Shown: positions 31,925-40,539, numbered from the stretch's first letter. The stretch: DNA of 64,000 nucleotides from Actinophytocola sp963826035 (GCA_963826035.1 CAWGVZ010000010.1:2046001-2110000); one strand, 5' to 3'. Numbers and translations: made by a program. The notes: generated by a model from the letters alone, not told the origin.

Positions 31925-32821
31925 TCAAACCCCCGGGTAGCCGCCGGCGGCGATGTCGTCGAAGAGGGTCGGGCCGGTCGGTGTCCAACCGAGCAGTTCC
32001 CGGGTGCGGGCGCTCGACGCGTTGACGTCCAGGCCGAAGAAGTGTGCGAGCCAGCCGAAGTGGGCCTCGGCGTCCTCCGGTGCGACCGATACCGTCGGCA
32101 GGCCCAGGTGGTTCGCGATGGCGGCGGCGATGTCGCGGGAGAGAAGACCTTCCTCGGCCACCGCGTGCATCCGCGAACCCGCCGGGGCCTTCTCCAACGC
32201 GAGCCGCACCATCCGCGCGGCGTCCGAGCGGTGCACGGCCGACCAGCGGGTCGAGCCGTCGCCCAGGTAGCCGGCCGCGCCGCGCTCCTTCGCGATCTTC
32301 GCCAGCGCGGCGACGAAACCGTGGTCCCCCACGCCGTGCACGGTCGGCGCGAAGCGCAGCGCCACCGGGCGCACCCCGCGGTCGGCGTAGGCCAGGGCGA
32401 GGTTCTCGCTGCCGCCGCGGGGTGCGTCGACGCCGTGGTGCGGTGACGGGTCGTCCTCGGTGAACGGTCGCCCGACGACGTCCGAGGCCAGCCCGGAGGC
32501 CAGCAGGAACGGGCGACCGCTGCCCTCGAGCGTGTCGAGGAGCCGCTGGACGGCCGCGCGCTCGGCGCGGCCGGCGCCGGTGAAGTCGGTGAAGTCGTGG
32601 TTGAAGGCGAGGTGGATGACGCCGTCGGCGGCCGCGGCCGCCGAGGCCAGGCTGTCGTGGTCGTCGAGGCTGCCGGGGTGGGCGGTGGCGCCCTTCTCCT
32701 CGAGGGCGGCGGCCGCCTTGTCGGAGCGGGCCAGGCCGACGACCTTGTGGCCGTGGCTCAGAAGTTCGTCGGTGACGGCCGAGCCGATCCAGCCGGAGGC
32801 ACCGGTGACGAAGACGCGCAT
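31925..32821 (-). CDS. NAD(P)-dependent extended SDR family oxidoreductase
   Basis: This 298-residue protein has the cofactor loop GASGWIGSAV at residues 7-16, DGVIHLAFNHDF and RSDAARMVRLALEKAP, typical of the SDR_a5/yuxG-type reductases found beside TetR repressors. It has a GRPFTEDDPSPHHG loop and lacks a clear YxxxK. The gene is divergent from a TetR gene, with two operator palindromes in the 85-bp gap. It is probably derepressed by its own substrate (inference). Confidence 0.88.
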   Translation of the reverse strand: MRVFVTGASGWIGSAVTDELLSHGHKVVGLARSDKAAAALEEKGATAHPGSLDDHDSLASAAAAADGVIHLAFNHDFTDFTGAGRAERAAVQRLLDTLEGSGRPFLLASGLASDVVGRPFTEDDPSPHHGVDAPRGGSENLALAYADRGVRPVALRFAPTVHGVGDHGFVAALAKIAKERGAAGYLGDGSTRWSAVHRSDAARMVRLALEKAPAGSRMHAVAEEGLLSRDIAAAIANHLGLPTVSVAPEDAEAHFGWLAHFFGLDVNASSARTRELLGWTPTGPTLFDDIAAGGYPGV

Positions 32822-32841
32822 GGCGAGGTTCCCATCTACTT

Positions 32842-32890
32842 ATGTCAGTGACTGACATCGACCGTAGCACTACATGTCAGCGACTGTCAT
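32842..32890. promoter_or_regulatory. pair of TetR-type operators
   Basis: ATGTCAGTGACTGACAT at 32842-32858 is a perfect palindrome around a central G. ATGTCAGCGACTGTCAT at 32874-32890 is a close copy. They are 32 bp apart start to start, on about the same face of the helix. The second lies just upstream of the preferred start of the TetR gene. Confidence 0.75.
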
Positions 32891-32906
32891 CACTACACTT
32901 CGCCGC

Positions 32907-33464
32907 ATGGGTCGCTGGGAGCCGGACGCGCAGGGGCGGATGATCCGTGCGGCCGTGGAGCTCTTCGCCGAGCGCGGCTTCGAGCAGACCACGGCCGGTG
33001 ACATCGCCGAGCGCGCCGGCGTGACCGAGCGCACCTTCTTCCGGCACTTCGCCGACAAGCGCGAGGTCCTGTTCGACGGTTCCGGGACCATGGCGCAGGC
33101 GACGTCCAACGCGATCCTGGCCGCGCCGGCCGGCCTCTCCCCCCTCGACCTGGCACTGGCCGGGATCGACGCGGCCGGCAGCCTGCTGGCCGACCGTCGC
33201 GACCACGCGGTACGTCGCTCCCGGATCATCGCCGCCAACCCGAGCCTCCAGGAGCGCGAGCTCCTGAAACTCGCGGCCATGACCGAGACGACGGCCGAAG
33301 CGTTGCGTACCCGCGGCGTCCCCGAGCCCACCGCCAGCCTGGCGGCCCACAGCGCGGTGACGATCTTCCAGGTGGCGTTCACGAACTGGGTCTCGGCGGC
33401 GGAACCGTCCGGCTTCGCCACCCACGTCAAGGAGACGGCGGCCGCGCTACGCGCCCTGAAATGA
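32907..33464 (+). CDS. TetR-family transcriptional regulator
   Basis: This 185-residue protein has an N-terminal helix-turn-helix (RAAVELFAERGFEQTTAGDI, RAGVTERTFFRHFADKREVL) and a helical C-terminal half. I chose ATG 32907 (MGRWEPDAQGRMI) because the earlier in-frame ATG at 32874 lies inside the second operator palindrome; the longer form would have 196 residues. It should repress the divergent SDR gene and itself. Confidence 0.88.
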   Translation: MGRWEPDAQGRMIRAAVELFAERGFEQTTAGDIAERAGVTERTFFRHFADKREVLFDGSGTMAQATSNAILAAPAGLSPLDLALAGIDAAGSLLADRRDHAVRRSRIIAANPSLQERELLKLAAMTETTAEALRTRGVPEPTASLAAHSAVTIFQVAFTNWVSAAEPSGFATHVKETAAALRALK

Positions 33465-33519
33465 TCTCGGGCGGGTTGCGTCGTCCGCAAATATTTCGCG
33501 CAGTCGCTGATTCGGACTC

Positions 33520-33615
33520 GTGGCCGGGCCGTTCGGCTATGTGACCGGGTTCGCGCTCACCGCCGCCGTCCTGGTCACCGCGCTCGGCCCGGCGATGCTC
33601 GACCGTCAGCGCTGA
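33520..33615 (+). pseudogene. 3' remnant of an MFS transporter
   Basis: From GTG 33520 the frame reads GPFGYVTGFALTAAVLVTAL and ends DRQR before TGA 33615. This looks like the last helix and tail of an MFS efflux protein. Nothing recognisable precedes it, so it is the end of a deleted gene, possibly the former partner of the TetR gene. Confidence 0.4.
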
Positions 33616-33980
33616 TCGCGCCGTATGGGGTGGTCCGCCGGGATCTCGACGACCACGATGCGCAGCCCGTCCGGATCCGAGATCCACATCTCGTGCAGCC
33701 CCCACGGCTCCTCGCGCGGCTCCCGCAGCACGGGGACCTGCCGGGCGGCGAACTCACGGGCCGTCGCGGCCAGGTCCCGCACCTGCAGCCACAGCGCCAG
33801 GTCCCGGCCCTGTTCCCCCTCCCCCTGGCCGGACACCTCGAGAAAGCCGTTGCCCAGGAAGAACACCGTGCCGCCGGGAAACTCCCGGTACACCGCCAGG
33901 CCGAGGACGTCCCGGTAGAACCGCGTCGACACGTCGGCATCACGCGGCCGCACGATGACCCTGCTGCTCAAGAACTCCAT
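33606..33980 (-). CDS. VOC-superfamily (glyoxalase/bleomycin-resistance-like) protein
   Basis: This 124-residue protein has one paired beta-alpha-beta-beta-beta unit: SSRVIVRPRDADVSTRFYRD, VLGLAVYREFPGG, WLQVRDLAAT and WGLHEMWISDPDGLRIVVVE. The Glu in WGLHEMW-DPDG and the C-terminal E are candidate metal ligands. The ATG at 33980 matches the family start. The function could be thiol-transfer or binding. It ends 9 nt into the MFS remnant on the opposite strand. Confidence 0.85.
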   Translation of the reverse strand: MEFLSSRVIVRPRDADVSTRFYRDVLGLAVYREFPGGTVFFLGNGFLEVSGQGEGEQGRDLALWLQVRDLAATAREFAARQVPVLREPREEPWGLHEMWISDPDGLRIVVVEIPADHPIRRDQR

Positions 33981-34018
33981 CCGACGATGATGCCTGGTCA
34001 CCGATCATCCGGCCGGGC

Positions 34019-34024
34019 TACCCT
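34019..34024 (+). promoter_or_regulatory. -10 element of a leaderless methyltransferase gene
   Basis: TACCCT ends 6 nt before the GTG at 34031, with no ribosome site between. Confidence 0.4.
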
Positions 34025-34030
34025 CCGAGA

Positions 34031-34780
34031 GTGGCGGGAACCGAGCTGTACGACGACATCGGCACCGGATACTCGCTGGGACGGCGCACCGACCCGCGCT
34101 GGATGGCACCCATTCGCGCGGCACTCGGCGACGCACGATCCATCGTCGACGTGGGCGCGGGCACCGGCTCCTACGAACCGCACGATCGCCGGGTGCTCGC
34201 CCTCGAACCGTCCGTCGAGATGATCCGTCAGCGACCGTCCCACGCGGGCCCGGCCGTTCGCGCGGTCGCCGAAGCCCTGCCGGTCCGCGACAACGCCGCC
34301 GACGCCGCGCTGGCCGTGCTCACCGTCCACCACTGGCCCGACTGGCGGCGCGGGCTCGCCGAACTTCGCCGCATCGCTCCGCGCCAGGTGGTTCTCGCCT
34401 ACGACACGCGGCGCCACACGGAGTTCTGGTTCGTCCGCGACTACGTGCCCGAGATCGCCGACCTGGAGCTCACCCGCCCCTCGGCCGCGGACATCGCGAC
34501 CGAACTGGGCGCCGACAGCGTCACGCCCCTGCCGCTGGCCTGGGACTTCACCGACGGCGTGTTCCCCGCCCACTGGCGCCGCCCGACCGCCTACCTCGAG
34601 CCCCGCGTCCGCCGCGCCTGCTCGGCAATCGCGCAGGCCAACCCCGACGCCGTCGAACGCGGCATCCGCCGCCTCCGCGCGGACCTGGACAGCGGCCGCT
34701 GGCACGAACGGAACCAGGACCTTCTCGACCTCGACCAGTGGGACGCCGGCTTCCGCCTGATCGTGTCGCACACCCGCTGA
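34031..34780 (+). CDS. class I SAM-dependent methyltransferase
   Basis: This 249-residue protein has motif I IVDVGAGTGSYE at about residues 38-49, RVLALEPSVEMI (motif II acid), VRDNAADAALAVLTVHHW (motif III/IV region) and LRRIAPRQVVLAYD. The ubiE/ycgJ-like methyltransferase-11 fold is complete. The acceptor is unknown. The GTG start is probably leaderless. It is convergent with the membrane protein gene at 34789, with only 8 bp between stops. Confidence 0.9.
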   Translation: MAGTELYDDIGTGYSLGRRTDPRWMAPIRAALGDARSIVDVGAGTGSYEPHDRRVLALEPSVEMIRQRPSHAGPAVRAVAEALPVRDNAADAALAVLTVHHWPDWRRGLAELRRIAPRQVVLAYDTRRHTEFWFVRDYVPEIADLELTRPSAADIATELGADSVTPLPLAWDFTDGVFPAHWRRPTAYLEPRVRRACSAIAQANPDAVERGIRRLRADLDSGRWHERNQDLLDLDQWDAGFRLIVSHTR

Positions 34781-34788
34781 GCACGGGT

Positions 34789-35658
34789 TCACCGCCGGCC
34801 CGGTGGGGCGGCCGCGAGATCGCGCGACGAGACGGTGCGCAGCCGAGCCTCCACCAGTTCGGCCACCTGGCCGTTCAACAACACCACCGCGTTGTCGTGA
34901 ACCGCGATGACGAGCCTGGACCGGCGGTCGCGGTGGTCGACGAAGACCCACCGGCCGTTGATCTCCTGACAGGTATAGGAATTCTCGTGGCTGTGGAAGA
35001 AGGTGCGGGCTTCCTCGCAGGTTCGGGGCAGCCGCTCGGTGCGGCGGACGCTGACGGTCACGTACATGGACGCCCTGCCGACCGGGACATAATGCAGAAC
35101 CAGCGGCGGGTTCTCGCCGGTCAGCTCAACGGATTCGAGTCGGTAGCCGGGGATGTCCGCGAGCACCATGGGCACCCCGGTCGCGGCGAGCGCGGCGTCC
35201 CGCGAACCGCGCGCGATCGCCAACCACCCAAGGGATCCGGCGACCGCGACCGCGACGGCCAGGCCGATCGCGATGCCGCGGACCGGGAGTCCAACCTGTG
35301 GCGAGACGGCCACCGCGGCCGCCGTATACCCGGGTAGTGCGAAGACCGCGCCGAACGCCAGCACTCCCGGATCGGCGGTCGTCGGCACATGCGGCACGCC
35401 GAGGCGCACGCTCAACGCGGCCAGTCCCACGGTGAGGATCAGTCCCGCCAGCGCGACCACAAGTGGCTTCGCCAGCCCGAGCAGCCGCGCCGCCAGCCCG
35501 CCGAGCAACAAGCCGCTGACCGGCACGCCGATGAACAGGGCGAACAACGCCAGCATCGGGCGGGCGTGGGTGCCGGCCAATGCGGAGGGCAGCGCAAAAG
35601 CGACCTGCGCCACCAGCACCAGGGCGCCGACCACCGCGCCCCGCCACAACAACGGCAT
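34789..35658 (-). CDS. multi-pass membrane protein, function unknown
   Basis: This 289-residue protein (start MPLLWRG at 35658; an in-frame ATG lies at 35676) has five predicted helices in the N-terminal 155 residues (GAVVGALVLVAQVAFALP, LALFALFIGVPVSGLLLGG, PLVVALAGLILTVGLAALS and two more). A soluble C-terminal domain of about 130 residues contains TCEEARTFF and YTCQEINGRWVF with two Cys that could form a disulfide outside the cell. I do not recognise the family. Confidence 0.7.
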   Translation of the reverse strand: MPLLWRGAVVGALVLVAQVAFALPSALAGTHARPMLALFALFIGVPVSGLLLGGLAARLLGLAKPLVVALAGLILTVGLAALSVRLGVPHVPTTADPGVLAFGAVFALPGYTAAAVAVSPQVGLPVRGIAIGLAVAVAVAGSLGWLAIARGSRDAALAATGVPMVLADIPGYRLESVELTGENPPLVLHYVPVGRASMYVTVSVRRTERLPRTCEEARTFFHSHENSYTCQEINGRWVFVDHRDRRSRLVIAVHDNAVVLLNGQVAELVEARLRTVSSRDLAAAPPGRR

Positions 35659-35689
35659 CGAGCGATTATGTCCCACCCGGCCGGCCCGA

Positions 35690-35744
35690 TGCCTGGAAGG
35701 CGTCGTTCCAGACGCTCAACGTCAGTAAGGCGTCGTTCCAGGCA
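35690..35744. repeat. 55-bp repeat, copy 3, with one arm core inverted
   Basis: The outer ends (TGCCTGG and CCAGGCA), the CTCAA loop and the right arm match copies 1 and 2. In the left arm the core reads GGAAGGCGTCGTTCC instead of its reverse complement, so the two arms are now direct repeats of AAGGCGTCGTTCCAG and the full-length hairpin is lost. It lies between the ends of two genes on the minus strand. Confidence 0.85.
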
Positions 35745-35750
35745 TTCCCG

Positions 35751-37637
35751 CTAGTCCTCGGCGAGCACGATGACCCGATCCCCTGGCGCCATGGTGAACG
35801 GCGCGGTCTTCGCCGGGTTCAGCAGCACACCGTGCGACGGCGCTTCCTGCGCGTGCGCGATGACGCGATACCCGATGGCCGTCTCACCGCGCAGCCGCGC
35901 CGCCTCGATCAGGGTCGCGAAATCGATCGGCTGGCCGAGTGCGACGTACGCCTCGGCCGGCCGCAGGTAGATCTCCGCCCCGTCCGACTCGAAGAGCTGA
36001 CTGAACACGGCCGACAGATGCCGGTTCTCCGAGAGCTGCGTCAGCAGCAGGCTGATGAGTTTGCTGCCCACCACGAAGTCGTCCGCGTTCGTGATCTGTG
36101 CCAGCCGCTGATTGCGTTCGTCATTCATCTCGCTGACGATCGAGTAGCGCTCTTTTCGGCGGGTCCCCATGTCGCGCAGGTGGAGCAGTGTCACGAGGGT
36201 CTGCGAGTCGGCCTTCTCCGACTCGACCGAGTCGTCGGCCAGCACGATCACGTGGTCGAAGCCCCCGATGGAGAGCGTTTCCAGGGAGTCCCGGTCGGTG
36301 GGCTCACAGACCTGGTAGGCGGTGTGCAGGTTGCGGAGCTCGGCCGCCAGTGCCTTGACCCGCTGCTCGGCGTCCGGCTGTGCCGCCGCCACCTGGAGCC
36401 GCGAGCCCGGCGCCACGTAGTTGTCCAGCTCCTTGACGATCTTGACGCCGCGAGCGTTCCAGCCGATCACGAGCACCCGCTCGGGTCGGATCACGCGACG
36501 CATCGGGCGGGCGATCGCTCGCGGTGTGGCCGGCCGCACGGGTGTCGGTGCCAGCCGGATCAGCGAGTCGTCCTCGGCGAGGAGGATCAGGTCGTCGCCG
36601 GATTCGATGCGGGCGGCGGCAGGTGGGTTGAGCCGGACGCGCCCGTTCCGGCGCACTCCGAGCAGTGTCGCCGTCTCGTAGGCGAACAGCGCCACACCGA
36701 AGGGCGCGCCGACCAGCGCGGGCTCGGGCCGCAGGTAGATCTCGTCACCGCCGAAGTCCAGCAGGTCGGTGACCACCACCGACAGCCCGGACTGCCGGGA
36801 GGACTGGACCACCAGCCGGGCACCCAGATCGTCGACGTCGACCACGCTCGCGTAGTCGCCACCGGCCAGCCGGGCGGGCGGCAGGTTCTGCGCCTGCCGG
36901 ATGGCGGCGACGACGTGTGGCCGGTTCCCTTCCCATTGCCGGCTGCTCAACGAGAGCAGGGTCTTGATCACGCTGGAGTCCGCGTCGTCCGTCTCCGGGG
37001 TGAGCACCAGGATGGCCGCCGCGGCGTCGGGGTTGACCAGATCCAGGTCGGCCGGTTCGGTCGGACTGCCCGTACGGCACACGACCCGCAGCTTTCCCAG
37101 GGAGCCGAGCCGGGAACGGATCTCGTCCTCCATCTCCACCTTGTCGCGATCCGCGAGGACCGCGACGCAGGGACGGCGCTCGCTGTCCTTCGCCTCGACG
37201 AGTTCGGAGACGATGGTGAACAGCTGCTCCGACCAGCCGAGCAGGATGGTGTGCCCTTCCTCCACCACCTGCGAGCGGCCCTTGCGCAGCTCGTCCAGCT
37301 TGGACTCCAGGCCGGTGGTGATGACACCGACGAGCGCGGCCACGATGAAGATGCCGCCGATGGTGACCGCGAACATCGGGAAGATCCAGTACGCCGGCCC
37401 CTCGTCGCCGGTGACCGTGCCGGGGTCCATGGCGTGCAGCAGGGACCGCCACATCGTCTCGCCGATGCTCCAGTCCTTGCCCTCCGGCATCGGTCTGGCC
37501 AGGTACCCGATGACGCCGAACACGGCGACGAGCACGGCGGAGGCGATCCCCAGCAGGCTGATCAACGCCGGCGCGCCCTTGGACATCGTGTTGTCGAACC
37601 TGTATCGCAGCTTCTCGCGTACGCCCGATCGCGACAC
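35751..37637 (-). CDS. CASTOR/POLLUX-type ion channel with NAD-binding RCK domains
   Basis: This 628-residue membrane protein has helices at about residues 25-48 and 85-110, with a short pore region between them (WRSLLHAMDPGTVTGDEGPA). It is followed by LVGVITTGLESKLDELRKG and two RCK-like Rossmann regions (HTILLGWSEQLFTIVSELVE; RVLVIGWNARGVKIVKELDN). This order is that of the CASTOR/POLLUX/SYM8 family found in actinobacteria and plants. It probably conducts cations under control of a nucleotide or Ca2+ bound to the RCK ring. GTG start at 37637. Repeat copy 3 lies just past its 3' end. Confidence 0.88.
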   Translation of the reverse strand: MSRSGVREKLRYRFDNTMSKGAPALISLLGIASAVLVAVFGVIGYLARPMPEGKDWSIGETMWRSLLHAMDPGTVTGDEGPAYWIFPMFAVTIGGIFIVAALVGVITTGLESKLDELRKGRSQVVEEGHTILLGWSEQLFTIVSELVEAKDSERRPCVAVLADRDKVEMEDEIRSRLGSLGKLRVVCRTGSPTEPADLDLVNPDAAAAILVLTPETDDADSSVIKTLLSLSSRQWEGNRPHVVAAIRQAQNLPPARLAGGDYASVVDVDDLGARLVVQSSRQSGLSVVVTDLLDFGGDEIYLRPEPALVGAPFGVALFAYETATLLGVRRNGRVRLNPPAAARIESGDDLILLAEDDSLIRLAPTPVRPATPRAIARPMRRVIRPERVLVIGWNARGVKIVKELDNYVAPGSRLQVAAAQPDAEQRVKALAAELRNLHTAYQVCEPTDRDSLETLSIGGFDHVIVLADDSVESEKADSQTLVTLLHLRDMGTRRKERYSIVSEMNDERNQRLAQITNADDFVVGSKLISLLLTQLSENRHLSAVFSQLFESDGAEIYLRPAEAYVALGQPIDFATLIEAARLRGETAIGYRVIAHAQEAPSHGVLLNPAKTAPFTMAPGDRVIVLAED

Positions 37638-37765
37638 AGCGATCCCCCTCCGTCCCCGAATGCCGTAGGAAGGGACTGTGCCACAAGGCGGGGCGTAGTC
37701 GGCCCTTATCGGAGAGTTGCCAGGAATTCAAGCACCCGACAGCCTGAATCCCCTGTCACAGTGAG

Positions 37766-38074
37766 TTACTCGTCCAGGTTCGACACGGCGCTCTGTCCGA
37801 AGGGGATGACCACCGTCCAGCCCTCCACCAGGTCGTCCATGACCGCGCTGAACTTCTGCACGGGTTCGTTCTCCGTGTGGCTCTTGAAGGCGGCCTCGTC
37901 GGTGAACGCCTCGTAGCCATACACCACGTCGGGTTCCGCCTCGACCACCCACGCGTCGATGCGCAGCGTGCCCGGCTCGGAGTCCCTGGCCACCTGGGCG
38001 CTCCAGCGCACCATCTCCAGGAACTCGGCCTGCTTCCCTGGCTTGACCACGAACCTGACAAGTCCTCCGTACAT
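37766..38074 (-). CDS. antibiotic-biosynthesis-monooxygenase-type protein (putative quinol monooxygenase)
   Basis: This 102-residue protein has an ABM-domain ferredoxin-like fold: GLVRFVVKPGKQAEFLEMVR, PGTLRIDAWVVEAEPDVVYG, and EAFTDEAAFKSHTENEPVQK. Cofactor-free oxygenases of quinols such as YgiN have this size. It starts 12 bp after the epimerase gene on the same strand and is probably co-transcribed with it and the RibD-like gene. Confidence 0.88.
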   Translation of the reverse strand: MYGGLVRFVVKPGKQAEFLEMVRWSAQVARDSEPGTLRIDAWVVEAEPDVVYGYEAFTDEAAFKSHTENEPVQKFSAVMDDLVEGWTVVIPFGQSAVSNLDE

Positions 38075-38086
38075 CGAACGCTCCTT

Positions 38087-39004
38087 CTAGCGGTGGTTGT
38101 CGGCGCGCCACGCGACGTAGTCCGCGACCGCCTTGGCGACGTCGAAGTCCGGCGCGAAGCCAGTGTCGTGGGTGAGCCGGGTGGTGTCGAGGTAGGGGTC
38201 GGCACCGGGGCCGCCCTGCCGTCCTGGTAGGAGGTCGAGTCGCCGGCCGGGAGTGATCGCCTCCAGCGCGTCCGCGAGCTCGCGGTTGGTGAACGGCCGG
38301 CCGGTGGAGACGTTGTAGGTGTTGTGCCGCAGGGTTTCCGCGGTCGCCAGCAGGGCGATCGCGCGCCCGGCGTCGGGTGCGTAGCAGCTGTCACCGCCGT
38401 CGTCGGCGTACAGCGGTTGCGGCTGTTCACCGCGGAGTACGGCGCTGATGTACGGCGGGATGGGGTTGAACGGCGACTCCGGATCCATGAGCGGTCCCCA
38501 GATGCTCCCGATCCGGAGGACGACCGGCTGGACCCCGGTGCCCTGGAGGCTGTGCGTGGTGAGCGGCTCGACCACCTTCTTGAAGGCGATGATCAGGTGC
38601 GGCAGGTCCACGGTGGGCAGGTCGAGTTCCTCGTGCCAGGGGATCTCATTCCGGCCGATGTACACACCGAGGCTGCTGGCGACCGCGAACCTGCGGACGC
38701 CCCAGGTGCGGGCGGCGTCCAGCGCGTTGAGCAGGCCGGTCGTGTCCGTGCGGAAGAAGTCGACCGGGTCCGCGGGGATGCTGCCGGCCAGATGGACGAT
38801 GTCGCTGATGTCGTGGCGATCGCCGAGGGCGAGGAAGGCGTCCCGGTCGGTGACGTCAAGGGATTCCACGGTGACCTTGCCGACGAGGAACGACGGGACC
38901 TCGGCTCTGTGATGCGAGGTGACCACGACCTCGCGTCCGAGGTCGACGAGCGCGCGGGCGGTGTGGGCGCCGATCATGCCCAGCCCTCCGGTGACGAGGA
39001 TCAT
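38087..39004 (-). CDS. NAD-dependent epimerase/dehydratase
   Basis: This 305-residue extended SDR has GGLGMIGAHTARALVDLG at the N-terminus, DIVHLAGSIPADP, the Ser region VASSLGVYIG, and VLRIGSIWGP. At the usual catalytic Tyr position the sequence is LIIAFKKVVEP, so the Y of YxxxK seems to be missing and activity is uncertain. The ATG overlaps the stop of the RibD-like gene (ATGA at 39004-39001). Confidence 0.87.
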   Translation of the reverse strand: MILVTGGLGMIGAHTARALVDLGREVVVTSHHRAEVPSFLVGKVTVESLDVTDRDAFLALGDRHDISDIVHLAGSIPADPVDFFRTDTTGLLNALDAARTWGVRRFAVASSLGVYIGRNEIPWHEELDLPTVDLPHLIIAFKKVVEPLTTHSLQGTGVQPVVLRIGSIWGPLMDPESPFNPIPPYISAVLRGEQPQPLYADDGGDSCYAPDAGRAIALLATAETLRHNTYNVSTGRPFTNRELADALEAITPGRRLDLLPGRQGGPGADPYLDTTRLTHDTGFAPDFDVAKAVADYVAWRADNHR

Positions 39005-39606
39005 CGGACCACCTCGTAGTGCAGGTGGGTCACGCCGGGGGCCGGAATGGCTTCGATGAGACGAAGTCGCACGTGTTCGGGGAGTCCCTGAAAGAAGGGA
39101 CGACCGCCGCCGAGCAGGATCGGCACCTGGTGCAGGACCACCTCGTCCACGAGCCCCGCCGCGAGCGCCGCGGTGGCCAGGCCGCCACCCATCAGGCCGA
39201 CGTCCTTGCCGCCGGCGAGCTCGCGAGCCGTGGCGATGGCGTCCTCGACGCCCGTGGTGACGAAGGTCTGCCTCTCGATGACCTCGGGCGCCGGCCGGTG
39301 GCTGAGGACGACGAGCGGTGCCGTCGGGTGCGGACTGCCGCTGCTGAAGTGGCTGGAGTGCTCGTAGGTGGTGCGCCCGGCGACCATCACCCCCACGCGT
39401 GCCGCGAGGGCGTCGAAGAACGGGGCGCTCGGCGCACTCAGCTTGAAGCCGTCGAACACCAGGCTCGGCGTGTCCCCGTCGAAGTACCAGTCGAAGAGCA
39501 TGGGCGCGTCACCGAGACCACGTCCGAACTCCTCGGCGTCGTCCGGAGTGCGGCCACTGAGGTAGCCGTCCACCGAGACGGAGTGCGAGGTGATGACCTT
39601 GCTCAT
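39001..39606 (-). CDS. dihydrofolate reductase / RibD C-terminal family protein
   Basis: This 201-residue protein starts at ATG 39606 (MSKVITSHSVSVDGYLSG) and shows the RibD_C pattern: DWYFDGDTPS, GVMVAGRTTYEHSS, APLVVLSHRPAPEV, KDVGLMGGGLATAALAAGLV and DEVVLHQVPILLGGGRP. It is a stand-alone reductase of unknown substrate, common in actinobacteria. It leads the three-gene operon with the epimerase and the ABM protein. Confidence 0.9.
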   Translation of the reverse strand: MSKVITSHSVSVDGYLSGRTPDDAEEFGRGLGDAPMLFDWYFDGDTPSLVFDGFKLSAPSAPFFDALAARVGVMVAGRTTYEHSSHFSSGSPHPTAPLVVLSHRPAPEVIERQTFVTTGVEDAIATARELAGGKDVGLMGGGLATAALAAGLVDEVVLHQVPILLGGGRPFFQGLPEHVRLRLIEAIPAPGVTHLHYEVVR

Positions 39607-39687
39607 GTGCGTTCCTTCGCTCTGTGTGCCACGTGGTGGCGAGACTATGAGCGGCGTGACCACGAGTTCTTGAACAAATCGCGCGGG

Positions 39688-40500
39688 TCAGGCCCGCAGG
39701 GCGAGGAACGGCTGGTACGAGGCGGCGTGGTCATGTCCGCAGGCGCACCGGTCCAGGTCGCCGCCGAGGAGCTGGCGCGGGGTGAGGCCGGTCAGGCGGA
39801 GGCACTCCCGGCTGAGGTGTGCCTGGTCGGCGTACCCCACGTCGACCGCCAGCCCCGCCATGCCGTCCGCACCACGCCGGCCCGTGGCCATGACACCGGC
39901 CTGTGCCAACGCGAGAAATCCCTGAAACCGCAGCGTGCGCTGGAGGACCTTGGGACTCATCCCCAGCGCGTGCAGGCAGCGGCGGCGCAGTTGGCTGGCG
40001 GAGAGTGCCAGGTGGGTGGCCAGGGTGTCGATGTAGACCGGCTGCCAGGGCATCAGCGCCTTCACGGCCGCGCCCACCAGCGGATCCAGGTTGCCCGCGC
40101 ATCGAAACTCCCGCAGGAGGTGGGCCTGCAGGAGCATGAGCGCCTGCTCGGGTGTGCCGGCCAGGGCCATCTCCTCCACGAGGCGGTCCGTACTTCCCCA
40201 CAGGTCCGCCAGGCCCAGGCGCTGGTCCACCAGGTCGTCGAGCACGGTTGGCAGCGGCGGCGCGGTCCCCGGGTGGAACCGCACGCCCACGATGGTGGTG
40301 TGCGGCGGAATGACCTCGACCTCCGGGCCGGTCAGCGGACCAACCAGCTGGGGGCGGCCACCGATCGGAAAGTGGATCTCGACCCCGCCCGTCGGCAGAT
40401 GCCGTTGCACGTACGCCGCCGCACCGGTGCGATGGATCCAGACCGTCCGCACCACGCCCGCCAGTTCCGGCAGCGGCGGACGCTCGACGTAGGACTCCAT
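39688..40500 (-). CDS. AraC-family transcriptional regulator
   Basis: This 270-residue protein has an N-terminal DUF6597-like sensing domain (ERPPLPELAGVVRTVWIHRT, GGVEIHFPIGGRP, GVRFHPGTAPPLP) and a C-terminal AraC double helix-turn-helix (IDTLATHLALSASQLRRRCL, LAVDVGYADQAHLSRECLRL). A GAGG site is 9 nt upstream of ATG 40500; ATG 40509 is an alternative. Its position next to the RibD-like operon, on the same strand and 81 bp before that gene, suggests control of that operon. Confidence 0.88.
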   Translation of the reverse strand: MESYVERPPLPELAGVVRTVWIHRTGAAAYVQRHLPTGGVEIHFPIGGRPQLVGPLTGPEVEVIPPHTTIVGVRFHPGTAPPLPTVLDDLVDQRLGLADLWGSTDRLVEEMALAGTPEQALMLLQAHLLREFRCAGNLDPLVGAAVKALMPWQPVYIDTLATHLALSASQLRRRCLHALGMSPKVLQRTLRFQGFLALAQAGVMATGRRGADGMAGLAVDVGYADQAHLSRECLRLTGLTPRQLLGGDLDRCACGHDHAASYQPFLALRA

Positions 40501-40539
40501 AATGGACATCCTCGCACCTAGCCGAGGTCCAGCGGCCAT

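Noticed and set aside
35580..37916. Plus-strand open frame of about 780 codons opposite the CASTOR-type channel
   Set aside because: Shadow composition, and it runs through repeat copy 3 and two minus-strand genes.
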